In this document: one piece after another, positions 49,997 to 59,681 of the stretch
Position numbering within the stretch: position 1 is the first letter of the stretch
How the letters are laid out: each line of letters begins with the position of its first letter
DNA from: DAIQNV01 sp038748775
Lineage (GTDB): Bacteria > Planctomycetota > Phycisphaerae > Phycisphaerales > UBA1924
DNA length: 64,000 nucleotides
Direction: 5' to 3'
Assembly: GCA_038748775.1 (NCBI GenBank)
Contig: JBCDIT010000004.1
Span: forward strand, 263,926-327,925
The notes under the pieces: generated by a model
Told to the model about the DNA's origin: nothing
Databases searched by the model: none
Seen by the model: the letters and a program-made list of their open reading frames with translations, nothing else
Made by a program: the position numbers and the translations under genes

Positions 49997-51022
49997 TTAG
50001 TACACCTCCAAGAAGGTCCGCTTCGTCGGGCGGAGCTGCCGAGGGATCATCCGCCGCGACCAATCCGACGGTTCGCCGGCGTCATCGGCGACCGTCAAAT
50101 AGCCCGACAAGGCCTCGGACGCCAACTCGCGAGCCATTGCCTGGAACACCCCGAGTTCCATGCCGGCGATGCCGCAGACGTAGACAAGCGTCCGCTCGCC
50201 CGCCAAGAGCTCGATGAGTTGCTCGCCGCCCGGGGCGTCGGGTGAGACGCGCCCATCAACGTAAGAGGGCCCCCAGCCGCCAACGGCGCCGGGGGTTGGC
50301 CCGTGCCGACTGACGGTCGGAAGATACGTGAACCAATCGTGCTCGGCTTCAAGTTCACGCATTTCCGCGTCGTAAAGCAGGTCTGTGGCGTAGGGGGCGC
50401 CCATAACCAGTGCCGCTCTCGACGACACCCCGCCGGCCGCGAGATCTCCGAGCATGCCTCGGAATGGGGCGATTCCAGTGCCCGTTGCGAAGAAGACATA
50501 GTCGTGCGAAGACGGGTCCTCGGGCAGAACGAACCGCTTGCCTGCCGGTCCGGTGACCCGCACTTCGTCGCCTTCAGACAGGTCGCAAAGGTAGTTGCTC
50601 GCGACACCTGTGAACAGACGATGGGACTCCCAGTCCTCATCGATCAGTCTCTTGACCGTCGTTGCGAGCACCGAACCCGACCCGTCCTCGCCTCGTGTCG
50701 GGCTCGCGATCGAGTACAGGCGAAGCTTGTGGGGCTTGCCGCGTTCATTCTCGCCGGGCGGGAGCACGCCGAAGCTCTGGCCCGACCGGAACGTGCCGGC
50801 CAGCGGCGTCCCCGAGATGTCAATCTCGACGTGCCTCACGATCCCGGCGGCCTTCTTGCTCGCGGTGCAAACGCGCGTCGCGACCACACGCCCAATGGCC
50901 GGATCCCCGGGCGTGGCCCGGTTTTGAACCACGTCGGGCATCACCGGGGTGCCTGGGGCATCGTCGGGGCCAGCCGCGGCTCGGGCCGCTCTGCGTTCAG
51001 CCAGCGGATCCGTGGTTGTCAA
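49997..51022 (-). CDS. Ferredoxin--NADP+ reductase (plant-type FNR)
   Basis: A 341-residue flavoprotein of the FNR superfamily: FAD site KLRLYSIASP, nucleotide motif VFFATGTGIAPFRGMLGDL, VYVCGIAGME and the C-terminal aromatic end RTFLEVY typical of plastid-type FNR. It moves electrons between ferredoxin or flavodoxin and NADP(H). The TTG start overlaps the stop of the coiled-coil lipoprotein gene (TTGA). An N-terminal extension of about 45 residues precedes the FAD domain. Confidence 0.93.
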   Translation of the reverse strand: MTTTDPLAERRAARAAAGPDDAPGTPVMPDVVQNRATPGDPAIGRVVATRVCTASKKAAGIVRHVEIDISGTPLAGTFRSGQSFGVLPPGENERGKPHKLRLYSIASPTRGEDGSGSVLATTVKRLIDEDWESHRLFTGVASNYLCDLSEGDEVRVTGPAGKRFVLPEDPSSHDYVFFATGTGIAPFRGMLGDLAAGGVSSRAALVMGAPYATDLLYDAEMRELEAEHDWFTYLPTVSRHGPTPGAVGGWGPSYVDGRVSPDAPGGEQLIELLAGERTLVYVCGIAGMELGVFQAMARELASEALSGYLTVADDAGEPSDWSRRMIPRQLRPTKRTFLEVY

Positions 51023-52425
51023 GGGCCCTCGCTCCCAGATTCCGACCCGGACGGTTCGCCCGAAGCATCGACGTCTGAATCAACGCCGGCGTCAATATCC
51101 ACCGGTTCTTCGTTCTCGGCGCCGCCACCGGCCGCGGCGTCGAGCAGATCGGCGAGGTCGCCGGCGGTCTGCCGCGCTTCGCCGGTCAACCGCAACCGCC
51201 GAGCCGCGGACGACGCCGAGCCGAACGCGTCGGAACTCGCCCGCTTGGCCTCAAGGGCAGCGCTGGACGCATCGTCCGATGCGACCTGAAGCTCATTGCT
51301 CCCGGGCAACGCTGGGCGGACCGCCGCGAGGGCCCCGAGGACGTTCGAGACTTCCGTGAGCCCCCGAGAGTGCAAGAGCTGCACCTCACCGAGTCTCTGA
51401 TCGGCGACCGACTGCGTCAGCAGCGCCGTCTGTGATGCGGCGCCGGCCGCCTTGGTTTCCCGCGAGGCGCGTCCGAGCAGCTCGATCGCTTCGTCGATCG
51501 CCGCGCCGAAGTCATCGCTTTGGAACGCCTGCATCGATCGGACGCCCTCGCCGATCTTGACCGCGATCTCCGCACCCTTCTCGCGGTACCCGACCGCCCG
51601 AGTCCGTTGCGTATCCGAGCGAGCCGTGAGGTCGCCGATCGCTTCTGCGATCACACGACCCTCTTCGGCCTTCTGCGCGAGGCGTGCATCGACTTCGTCG
51701 AGTTCGGGCTGCTTGACTTCCGCTTGCGCTTGAAGACGAAGCGCTTCGCGTTCGAGTTCATCGGCGCTGCGGGTCAACTCGCGGATCTGCACCGCACGCA
51801 CCGCCGCCTCGCGGGCGCTGAGCTGCGCCGCCTCGAGCCGCAGGTCGGCCGCGTCGGCCCTCGTCGCGCTAGCACGCTCGAACAGCCGCTCGATGCGAGA
51901 AGTCAGCGCATCGATCGCATCCGACAGCACCTTGCGATCCTCGAGGAGCTCCTCGCGCTCGTTCTGTCGGGCCCGGGCGTTCTCCCGGAGCTGGCTGATC
52001 TGAGGCGTCGGATCGAACGACGCGGCCGCGTCGGCCTGCGAGTTCAGGATGGTCCACTGCGAGAGCAAGCCACGCAGCTCGTCCGCCCGGTAGCCCAGCG
52101 TTCGCTCGAGCCTGGCCGCATCGGCCATCTTCGAGGTGCTCAGGCCGATCATGGCCAGGGCCCGTCGGACAGCCGCGGCTCGGTTGGTGCTCTCGTCCTC
52201 TCCATCGGCCGACGGGAGAAGGTTGAGAACCTCCGAATACGCGTCGTCGGTGGTCCCGTTGGTTGAGTCGGTGCTGGCGGGCGCCTTGAGGACGATGCCT
52301 GCTTCGAGCACCGCCTGCTCATACGCGTCGCGCTCGGTGCACGCACCGACGGAGAGCGTCGCGATGGCCGCGATCAAGATTGGGTGAGCAGAAACACACC
52401 GGCGAGAACGTCGAACAAGCGGCAT
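51019..52425 (-). CDS. Coiled-coil lipoprotein, unknown
   Basis: A 468-residue protein with lipobox VGAC (about residue 29) after a hydrophobic stretch, so it should be lipid-anchored outside the inner membrane. Most of the protein (about residues 100-360) is alpha-helical coiled coil rich in Ala, Glu, Arg and Leu. The C-terminal 40 residues are acidic Gly/Ser-rich. The ATG at 52425 gives the best signal. Function unknown; it is the first gene of the lipoprotein-FNR-repeat-protein run. Confidence 0.77.
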   Translation of the reverse strand: MPLVRRSRRCVSAHPILIAAIATLSVGACTERDAYEQAVLEAGIVLKAPASTDSTNGTTDDAYSEVLNLLPSADGEDESTNRAAAVRRALAMIGLSTSKMADAARLERTLGYRADELRGLLSQWTILNSQADAAASFDPTPQISQLRENARARQNEREELLEDRKVLSDAIDALTSRIERLFERASATRADAADLRLEAAQLSAREAAVRAVQIRELTRSADELEREALRLQAQAEVKQPELDEVDARLAQKAEEGRVIAEAIGDLTARSDTQRTRAVGYREKGAEIAVKIGEGVRSMQAFQSDDFGAAIDEAIELLGRASRETKAAGAASQTALLTQSVADQRLGEVQLLHSRGLTEVSNVLGALAAVRPALPGSNELQVASDDASSAALEAKRASSDAFGSASSAARRLRLTGEARQTAGDLADLLDAAAGGGAENEEPVDIDAGVDSDVDASGEPSGSESGSEGP

Positions 52426-52612
52426 CGGGTCAAGGCCTCGGCTAGGGCGGTCCGTGCGGGGTCGCCGCGGAAAGGGTCGCGCGGCGTCATGCGGCACGCA
52501 TCAGGGCTGTTGGGTCACTGAGCGCACCGATACGGCCGATGACCCGGGAGGCCCGGATCGATCCGACCGCTTCCCTATGGTAGCGACACGTCGTCCGACG
52601 AGCCGTGCGGGA

Positions 52613-53887
52613 TCACCGTTCGGTTTCTTCCTCGTCACCGACCGTCGGAGCAGCCCAGACCGGATCGAACGTGATCGGGTGCTCCGGTCGCGGCCGGTAG
52701 AGCGATCGGATCCACGCGACAGTCTTGGCGTACCGATCATCATCCGGCCCTCGGAAGATCGGGCGCCAGCCGCGCCGCGATCGTGTCGGGGGGATTTCCG
52801 GGTGTGTCCAACTGTCAGGATCGCCGGCGATCAGCGTCGCGTCCTCGGCTCGCAGCCCGGCCCGAAGAAACGCTGACGACTCTGCTTCGAGGTGGTCAAT
52901 GAGCGGTTCACCGTTGCGCAGCCGGAATCTCTCCAGGATGAGGAAGTTGGTGTACACTGTTTCTGTTTTGTTTGGTCGATCGGTCGCAAACCGCAGTCGG
53001 CCGGCCTCGGCTCCGCCGTGACACCCGTTGGAAGCACACGCCCGGACGAGCCAGCGCCCGTGGATGCGTTGGCGGAAGGTCTCAAGCGTGGTCGGGTCGT
53101 CCATCACCTTCACGTCCGCGTACAGCTCGCGAGCCTGCGCCCGAAACATGAGGTCGAGCTGCCGCGCGGGGCGTGACGCGATGATGGCTCGTCGCGCATC
53201 CTCATCTCTCGGAACGAGGGGGTGGTCTGCGTAGTCCACGAAGAACTGCTCGATCGTGGATCGAGGAATCACCATCTTCGGTGGATCACCGAGGTCGATC
53301 TCGTAAACGCGGATGAGGTTGACCTGGTCGGGGGTGAGCAGTGTCACGCCCGGGTCCTCTTTCGAAGATCGAGCTGGAGCTTTGGGCGCGTTCGGTTCCG
53401 ATCCCTCGGCGGGGTTCCGATTGCGTGCCCTCGTGCGGTTCTCGAGCACGAGTTGGGCCCGGAGCCACCCAGCGAGCCGGCGGGCCCGCTGGTTGGCCGA
53501 ATCGGTGCTCAGAACCGCCTCCGCCTCGTTGAGGGCGAGGGCGTACCGCTCGCGGTCCCGGAGCCACTCGGCCAGCACGAGCCGCAACTCCGTGTCGGCC
53601 GGGCCGATTTTCGCGAGCTGCGCGCGGTACCGCTCTTCGATCGGCGGGAGGTCCTCGACGAAAACGATGTCTTGCTGAGGCACGAACAACTCGCGGCCAT
53701 CGACACGGAGTCGGACACCCTCGTCGGTCTTGGCGATCACAAGCCCGACGACCGAGCGTCCACCCCGGATCGTGACCTTCGCTTCCTCATCGGGCGCCTC
53801 TTGAAGGCCGAACGCGAGCTGTCCGAGGAAAGCCGCGACGAGCAGAGCGACGCAACGAAGAAATCTCATTCGCGAATTGGTCATCAT
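52613..53887 (-). CDS. Exported planctomycete-type protein with CX4CH motif
   Basis: A 424-residue protein with a signal peptide (FLRCVALLVAAFLGQLAFG). The middle is a helical region with TPR-like pattern (LRLVLAEWLRDRERYALALNEAEAVL) and acidic parts. Near residue 295 it has RACASNGCHGG, that is Cys-x4-Cys-His, a variant of the c-type heme motif seen in planctomycete cytochrome-like proteins. The following RWLVR...RLRFATD context also fits this group. Whether heme is attached cannot be told. ATG 53887; GTG/ATG at 53869 is an alternative. Confidence 0.78.
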   Translation of the reverse strand: MMTNSRMRFLRCVALLVAAFLGQLAFGLQEAPDEEAKVTIRGGRSVVGLVIAKTDEGVRLRVDGRELFVPQQDIVFVEDLPPIEERYRAQLAKIGPADTELRLVLAEWLRDRERYALALNEAEAVLSTDSANQRARRLAGWLRAQLVLENRTRARNRNPAEGSEPNAPKAPARSSKEDPGVTLLTPDQVNLIRVYEIDLGDPPKMVIPRSTIEQFFVDYADHPLVPRDEDARRAIIASRPARQLDLMFRAQARELYADVKVMDDPTTLETFRQRIHGRWLVRACASNGCHGGAEAGRLRFATDRPNKTETVYTNFLILERFRLRNGEPLIDHLEAESSAFLRAGLRAEDATLIAGDPDSWTHPEIPPTRSRRGWRPIFRGPDDDRYAKTVAWIRSLYRPRPEHPITFDPVWAAPTVGDEEETER

Positions 53888-54014
53888 ACCATTCTTCGGC
53901 CGAACCGGACCGTTGTCCCGCCCTACCGGCCTGGGTATCTCATTTCTCAAAGGCATACCGCCCGAGCGTGCCCGCGGTTCCGGATGGTGGGGGAGGAAGC
54001 GGTTCAGGGCTCGG

Positions 54015-55493
54015 TCAGGCCGCGACAACGCTCGTGAGACGCTCGAACACGCCCTCGAGGGTCGTCATCTCGTCCGAAGGCTCGACGTGGGCGATCCTGC
54101 TCAGGGGGGTCGGCTCCCCGCGCGGGGTGTGATAGATCGGCTCATCCGATCCGTCCGCCTCGATCGAGATCGGCCCCTGGATCGACGAGCGGAAGTGAGC
54201 CGTCCACCCCCGGAAGACGAGTTGGACGCCCGGGTGCACCGTGCGGTTGACGGTGAGCTTCGCGGAGGTGGCCCGAGTCTGGGCCGATGCGATCCGGCGG
54301 GCCGATTCGAGCAACGCAACAACGACGCGGCGGTCGGGTCGTGCTTTGGACTTCGGCTTCGGGATCCGTGTTTCGACGAGGCCTCGGATCTCGCGGGCCG
54401 CGGTCTCGAGTTCCTCGAGCCATCCCAGCATCACGATCGTGCCGACGCCGCCTTGGCCCCCGAGTTGGCCGATCTCGCACGCCCCCGCGACGCGGAGGCG
54501 GCCGCCCATGACAACGCCCGTCCCGCACTCAAGGGATGACCCGAGTTGCAGGTCGCACGCGTTGAGTTCTCGCTGGATCCGGCAAGGCCCATCGATGCGG
54601 CCTGTCACACCGTCGAGATATCTGGCGGCCAGCACGCCGCCGACTGCGAGCGTTCCGACTTCTCGGCCGGCCATCCCGGTGGCGAACGTGACATCGAACG
54701 ACGTCTCGATGTGGGCCGCCTCGACGAGGTCCTTGATCTCCACGTCACCGTCGGCCCGCACGCGGAACAGGTCCTTGACGCCCCCGATGACGTGGACGTC
54801 CCCCGGAAACTCGATGTTGCCTGTCGAGAAGTCGACGGCACCGTTGACGTTGAGCGCTTCTTCGACGCGGATTTGTCCGTTGATCTGGATGAGGCGTCCG
54901 TCGACGCCGGCCCGGACGTCGGAGCCCCCGACGACCTCGAGCCCGTCTGTGATCTCAAGCCCGACATCATCGCCGTCAGCGGCCGGGATTTTTACGCCGG
55001 TCACCGATTGCCCGGGGATCCCGGGTGTCGGCTTGAGCACCGTTCCGATCATCGCGCCGCGTCGCACGATGACAAACGCGGACACGTCGTAGAAATCGAT
55101 GCCCTCGCTGTTCCCGTCCGCTCCGGGGCGACCGCCAGCGAGAGGGGGGGCGTGCTTGAGCACGTGCTCGCGCCGAGCGATCTCGTCGAGCTGTTCACGG
55201 ATCTCGGGCGCAAACTCGAAGTGCCCCGCGATCCCGTCTTGCGGGGCGACGCCCTCCGCGACGACTTCGTCGACCTCCGCGTCGCGGAGCCGCGAAGCCG
55301 CTGCCACGAACCGAGCTACCAGTTCGTGGTCAATGAACTCGTTGACGATGCCCTTGTCTTGGAGCAGCGTCACGATCGCGTGCTCGGAGAGCTCCGAGCG
55401 GTCGGCCCCGGGCGCAATCACCGCTCGGCACTCGAGCCCGTTGTCGGACACCGAGACCTTGACCGTGCGATCGAGTGGACCAGCGCTGCGCAT
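54015..55493 (-). CDS. FapA-type (DUF342) protein
   Basis: A 492-residue protein of the FapA family (flagellar assembly protein A, DUF342): N-terminal domain to about 150, then a repeated beta-helix-like central part with GIPGQSVTGVKIPAADGDDVGLEI, DGRLIQINGQIRVEEALNVNGAVDFSTGNIEFPGDVHVIGGVKD, and a C-terminal helical region (LLESARRIASAQTRATSAKLTVNR). Found next to chemotaxis/flagellar genes in several bacteria; here it directly follows cheY. Its action is not well defined in the literature. Confidence 0.88.
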   Translation of the reverse strand: MRSAGPLDRTVKVSVSDNGLECRAVIAPGADRSELSEHAIVTLLQDKGIVNEFIDHELVARFVAAASRLRDAEVDEVVAEGVAPQDGIAGHFEFAPEIREQLDEIARREHVLKHAPPLAGGRPGADGNSEGIDFYDVSAFVIVRRGAMIGTVLKPTPGIPGQSVTGVKIPAADGDDVGLEITDGLEVVGGSDVRAGVDGRLIQINGQIRVEEALNVNGAVDFSTGNIEFPGDVHVIGGVKDLFRVRADGDVEIKDLVEAAHIETSFDVTFATGMAGREVGTLAVGGVLAARYLDGVTGRIDGPCRIQRELNACDLQLGSSLECGTGVVMGGRLRVAGACEIGQLGGQGGVGTIVMLGWLEELETAAREIRGLVETRIPKPKSKARPDRRVVVALLESARRIASAQTRATSAKLTVNRTVHPGVQLVFRGWTAHFRSSIQGPISIEADGSDEPIYHTPRGEPTPLSRIAHVEPSDEMTTLEGVFERLTSVVAA

Positions 55494-55526
55494 GGTCCCC
55501 GGGGCTCCTCGGGCTGCGGGTCCGCA

Positions 55527-55898
55527 TTACGCGGCCCGCAGCTTCTCCATGGTCTCGCCGATCCGCTGCCCGAGAAGGTCAGGCGTGAACGGCTTGACGA
55601 CGTAGTTGTTGACGCCTGCCTTGATCGCTTCGATCACGCGAGCCTTTTCCGCTTCGGTCGTGACCATGATCATCGGAGTCGATTTGTCGTTCTGACGGAA
55701 CGTCTTGACGAACGTCAGCCCGTCCATGTTGGGCATGTTCCAGTCCACCAGAATCAGCTCAGGGGTGAACTCATTGAGCTTGTTCAGGGCGTCCTGCCCG
55801 TCACACGCTTCTTCAACCTCGGTATGACCGAGCTGGCGCAGAACCGACTTCTGGATGTTCCGCATCGTCTTTGAGTCGTCGATCAAGAGAACCTTCAT
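55527..55898 (-). CDS. cheY: Chemotaxis response regulator CheY
   Basis: A 123-residue single-domain receiver. Acid pair Asp 7/Asp 8 (LIDDSK), phosphoacceptor Asp 52 (LVDWNMP), Thr 80 (VTTEA) and Lys 102 (YVVKPF) are all present. CheY-P binds the flagellar switch or pilus/other output. A very strong ribosome binding site (GGAAAGGAGG) precedes the ATG. It lies between cheX and the fapA-like gene. Confidence 0.96.
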   Translation of the reverse strand: MKVLLIDDSKTMRNIQKSVLRQLGHTEVEEACDGQDALNKLNEFTPELILVDWNMPNMDGLTFVKTFRQNDKSTPMIMVTTEAEKARVIEAIKAGVNNYVVKPFTPDLLGQRIGETMEKLRAA

Positions 55899-55915
55899 TG
55901 CTCAGCCTCCTTTCC

Positions 55916-56425
55916 TCAGGCGTCGGTGGACGCGGCGCCCGTCGCGGCGTTCGAACCGGCGGCGCTCTCCTCGCGGATCGAAACCTCGATCACGAAATCG
56001 CCGCAGTCGGTGTTGCAGGGAATCAAGACGGTCGGGACGCCCGTCTGACGGGCGACGCTGTGGTTTCGACCAACGATCACGCTCGGGACCGAGATCGAAA
56101 CCGTCCCGTTGGCGGGGAACTGCGCCTTCGCTCCGCCCGAGATCATGTTGACCAACTCGCCAACCGCGTCGGCGAAGTCAGACGTCGACGGGTCGAGCGA
56201 TTCGCCGCAGAACAGGGCCACGATCGATGTCGCCGTGTCCATGGGCATGCTCACGATCACCGACCCGGAGACCTGGCCGGTCATCCCGATGACGCCGGTA
56301 ACGTCGTGCTGTGGGTCGAGGTCCTCTTTCAACGAGGGACTGCCGATGTCCACTGGGAGCTGGAGCATCGTGCTGAACACGTTCTGCGTGCTCGACACGA
56401 ACGGTGCGATAAAGCTCGGGTCCAT
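55916..56425 (-). CDS. cheX: Chemotaxis phosphatase CheX
   Basis: A 169-residue protein that dephosphorylates CheY-P. The family E-x-x-N motif is present in DAVGELVNMISGGAK (Glu and Asn), and an N-terminal SSTQNVFSTML helix matches. The C-terminal 20 residues are Ala/Ser-rich. It is next to cheY (17-base gap) and cheA. Confidence 0.93.
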   Translation of the reverse strand: MDPSFIAPFVSSTQNVFSTMLQLPVDIGSPSLKEDLDPQHDVTGVIGMTGQVSGSVIVSMPMDTATSIVALFCGESLDPSTSDFADAVGELVNMISGGAKAQFPANGTVSISVPSVIVGRNHSVARQTGVPTVLIPCNTDCGDFVIEVSIREESAAGSNAATGAASTDA

Positions 56426-56459
56426 CAGGGACTCCTCCGATTCGGGGTCACGCCGCGTC

Positions 56460-58736
56460 TCACCCGCGGCCTCCTGTCCGGCGGAGCAGCTCCGCCACGT
56501 CCATGATCAGGCTCACGCCCCCGTCGTTACGCACGGTGGCGCCGCTCACGGGCCCGTGAGACTCCACTCCGTCCAAGGGCTTGATGACGACTTCTTGCTG
56601 CCCGATCACGCTCGTGACGAGCAGCCCCATTTCCGCATCGCCGTCGCTGAGCACAACCGCGAGGGGGCTGGGACCTTCTTCGGGTCGAATGACGCCGAAG
56701 AGTTCGTGAGCGTCCATGAGGGGCATCACACCATCGCGGAGCCGGATCACCCGCTCCTTCAAGATGGTCGTCAGTTCGGCCGCCTCCGGACGCACGATCT
56801 CGACGATGCTGCCCAGCGGGATGGCGTACTGCTCTTTCTGGACCGCGACCATCATCGCCGGCATGATCGCGACGGTGAGCGGGATCGTGACGGTGAACCG
56901 CGAGCCCTTGCCCCGCTCGGTGCTCACGCTGATCGAGCCCTTCAGGTTCTCGATGTTCGTGCGCACCACGTCCATCCCGACGCCACGCCCTGAGAGATCG
57001 CTCACCTCATCGGCGGTGGAGAACCCGGGGAGGAAAATGAGTTTCGCGACCTCGTCGTCGGAGAGGTTCGCAACGTCGACGTCGCGAACGATGCCGCGTT
57101 CGACAGCCTTCTCCGCGATCTTGTCGCGGTTCAGGCCCCGGCCGTCGTCGATGATCTCGATCACGACGTGATCACCCGCCTGGGCGGCGCGGAGCGTGAT
57201 AGTCCCGGTGTCGCTCTTGCCGCTCGCGATCCGTTCCTCGGGCGGCTCGAGCCCATGGTCGGCGCTGTTGCGGATGAGGTGGACAAGCGGGTCGCCCAGC
57301 TCCTCGATGACCGACTTGTCGACCTCGGTCTCGCCGCCGATGACGTCGAGCGCGATCTTCTTGCCGGTCTTCTGGCTCAGGTCACGGATGAGCCTCGGGT
57401 ACTTGCCGAACAGCTTGTCGAGCGGCTGCATCCGGGTCTTCATCACCGCGAGCTGGATCTCGCCGGTCACCCGGTCGAGCCCCCCGCCGGCGAGTTCGAT
57501 CTGCTCGCCGAGCTCTGCGTCCATCCCGGGCTGCATCGCGACGCGGTGCGCGAGCTCACCGATGCGGTTCTTCTGGAGGACGAGTTCGCCGACGAGGTTC
57601 ATCAGCGACTCGAGCCTGCTCACTTCCACGCGGATCGTCTGCTCCGCGGCCCCGCCCTGCCCGCCGCGCGCCGGTTCTTTCGCTTTCTGCGGTGCAGCCT
57701 GGGCCGCGGCCGGCGCGGCGGCCGGGCTTGCCGGCCGGGTGTCCGGGACGGCTGTGGGTTCTGGGGCGGTCGAAAGAGCGCTCGCCGCGCCGACGGCTGC
57801 CTCGTCCGCCGGCTCTGCGGGCGGGTCCGACGCTGGTGTGTCCTGCCCGTCGTCTTCCGGGGGCACCTCGCCCCTCGAGATCGCCGAGAGCTTGGTGAGC
57901 AACGCCTCAGCATCGAGCGTCGGGGCGCGACGTTCCTTCAGCGCTGAGGTCTGCTCACGCATGACCCCAAGAACTTCGCCCAGCCCAACGCCGAGCGCCT
58001 CCGCCGCGTCGTCCGCGATAGACGCCACCGCTCCGGCGGCCTCGCCGATCGCCTTGACGACCGGGAGCATGGGGTCAAACTCGAAGAAGTCCACCGTCGC
58101 CGCAAGGTCCTCGGCGATGTCGGTCATCTCCGGACCCGCGGCGCCCCGTTCGGCTTCGGTTGCGAGGTGGCCTACGTGCTCGGTGAGCGCGTCGAGCTGC
58201 CGCTCGACGTCGCTGACGAAGTGTTCGAGCAGGTCTTCTTTTTCTGGCGGCAGCGTGAAGCCACCGGCATCGGGCGTCGACGCATCGTCAGACGAGCTTG
58301 CTTCGGCGTCGGAAGGAGCGTCCCCATCGGCCTCGTTCTGGCGTCCCTCGCCGATCGCCGCGAGGCGATCGATGAGCGGCTGATCGGCCGGGGTGAGATC
58401 GGTGCTGCCCTCACCCAGTTCTTCGAACTGGATCTTGAGCACGTCGACCGCCTTGAGCAGCAGGTCCATCAGACCGCCGTCAACCACCGCCTGGCCGTTC
58501 CGGGCCGCGTTGAGCGCCGACTCGGACGCGTGCGCGATCGCGACGAGGTTGGTCAGCGCGAGGAACGACGCCGACCCCTTGATGGTGTGCAGCGCGCGGA
58601 AGACAAGGTTGATCAGGTCCGGATCGTCCGGCGTCGCCTCGAGCGATACGAGCTCGGTTTCGAGCTCATCGAGAAGCTCGCCTGACTCGGTCAGGAAGTC
58701 CTGCAAGATCTCGGGATCGAAGTCGGTCGTGCTCAT
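56460..58736 (-). CDS. cheA: Chemotaxis histidine kinase CheA
   Basis: CheA phosphorylates CheY and CheB under control of receptors. The 758 residues contain P1 (His 50 in ALHTIKGSASF), a second HPt-like helical region around 165-270 without a clear phospho-histidine, a Pro/Ala-rich linker, the P3 dimerisation helices (ESLMNLVGELVLQKNRI), the P4 ATPase with HLIRNSADHGLE (N-box), IIDDGRGLNR (G1) and FSTADEVSDLSGRGVGMDVV (F/G2 region), and a C-terminal P5 CheW-like domain (QYAIPLGSIVEIV). A canonical P2 domain is not obvious; the HPt-like repeat or linker may replace it. Confidence 0.95.
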   Translation of the reverse strand: MSTTDFDPEILQDFLTESGELLDELETELVSLEATPDDPDLINLVFRALHTIKGSASFLALTNLVAIAHASESALNAARNGQAVVDGGLMDLLLKAVDVLKIQFEELGEGSTDLTPADQPLIDRLAAIGEGRQNEADGDAPSDAEASSSDDASTPDAGGFTLPPEKEDLLEHFVSDVERQLDALTEHVGHLATEAERGAAGPEMTDIAEDLAATVDFFEFDPMLPVVKAIGEAAGAVASIADDAAEALGVGLGEVLGVMREQTSALKERRAPTLDAEALLTKLSAISRGEVPPEDDGQDTPASDPPAEPADEAAVGAASALSTAPEPTAVPDTRPASPAAAPAAAQAAPQKAKEPARGGQGGAAEQTIRVEVSRLESLMNLVGELVLQKNRIGELAHRVAMQPGMDAELGEQIELAGGGLDRVTGEIQLAVMKTRMQPLDKLFGKYPRLIRDLSQKTGKKIALDVIGGETEVDKSVIEELGDPLVHLIRNSADHGLEPPEERIASGKSDTGTITLRAAQAGDHVVIEIIDDGRGLNRDKIAEKAVERGIVRDVDVANLSDDEVAKLIFLPGFSTADEVSDLSGRGVGMDVVRTNIENLKGSISVSTERGKGSRFTVTIPLTVAIMPAMMVAVQKEQYAIPLGSIVEIVRPEAAELTTILKERVIRLRDGVMPLMDAHELFGVIRPEEGPSPLAVVLSDGDAEMGLLVTSVIGQQEVVIKPLDGVESHGPVSGATVRNDGGVSLIMDVAELLRRTGGRG

Positions 58737-58760
58737 GTTGAGGCGCCTTTCGTCGAGACC

Positions 58761-59630
58761 TCAGGCCGCCAGCTTGCTGGTCGAGGAAGCGAGGCGATAG
58801 CAGAACCCGTGCGGGATGTCGAGTTGCTGGAACGGTGCCTCTTCCGGTCGGACGGTCTCGCTGTGCCCGATGAACAACGTGCCGTCCTTCGCGAGCTGGC
58901 CGGAGAACCCCTTGAGCACCCGGCTCTTCATCTCGGTATCGAAGTAGATCATCACGTTGCGGCAGAAGATCACGTCGAACGTGCCGAAGCGCCGGGCCGC
59001 GACGGTTTCCTTGAGGTTGTGCAGCTCGAACGTGACCATGTTGCGGATGTCGTCGTTGAGCACCCACTCGCGTCCGTCCTGCTTGAAGTAGCGCGACTTC
59101 ACAAGGTCGGGCGTCGATCGCATCGCGTAATCGGTGTACCGGCCCGACTGGGCGATCTTCAGCGCTCGCTCCGAGATATCGGTTCCCAGGATCTCGACCT
59201 TCCAGTCCGAGAGTTGTGCGCCCAGCGAACGGTGCACCTGCATCGCGAGCGTGAAGGGCTCCTCGCCCGAACTCGACGCCGAGGACCAGAGGCGAAGACG
59301 CTTGGTGGTCTTGCGAGCCTCAAGAATCTCCGGGAGAGCGACCTTCTCGAAGACGCCGAGCTGGGCTTCGTGCCGGAAGAAGCTCGTCTCGTTGATCGTG
59401 ATGCGGTTGAACATCTCCTGGAACTCGTCGCTCTGGTACGGCCCCATCGTCAGAAAGGACACGTACTGCCCGAAGTCTTCGAGCTCAAGCTCGCGGAGTC
59501 GGTGGCAAAGACGGCTCTCGAGGATGTACTTCTTGTTGGGCGGGAAGTGGATCCCCGCGCGGTCGTACACGATCTTGCGCAGATCTTCGAACTGCCCATC
59601 TGTCATCGTTACTTTGCCCGAACCACTCAT
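58761..59630 (-). CDS. cheR: Chemotaxis methyltransferase CheR
   Basis: A 289-residue SAM-dependent methyltransferase acting on receptor glutamates. Family N-domain (FEDLRKIVYDRAGIHFPPNKKYILESRLCHRL), ETSFFR, SASSSGEEPFTLAMQ (SAM site), GTDISERAL and FDVIFCRNVMIYFD are present. ATG 59630. It sits between cheW and cheA. Confidence 0.97.
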   Translation of the reverse strand: MSGSGKVTMTDGQFEDLRKIVYDRAGIHFPPNKKYILESRLCHRLRELELEDFGQYVSFLTMGPYQSDEFQEMFNRITINETSFFRHEAQLGVFEKVALPEILEARKTTKRLRLWSSASSSGEEPFTLAMQVHRSLGAQLSDWKVEILGTDISERALKIAQSGRYTDYAMRSTPDLVKSRYFKQDGREWVLNDDIRNMVTFELHNLKETVAARRFGTFDVIFCRNVMIYFDTEMKSRVLKGFSGQLAKDGTLFIGHSETVRPEEAPFQQLDIPHGFCYRLASSTSKLAA

Positions 59631-59681
59631 CGAAGACTCCAGTCGGTTGAGCGGCGCTGGCCGCCAGGACCTACGCTCGTA

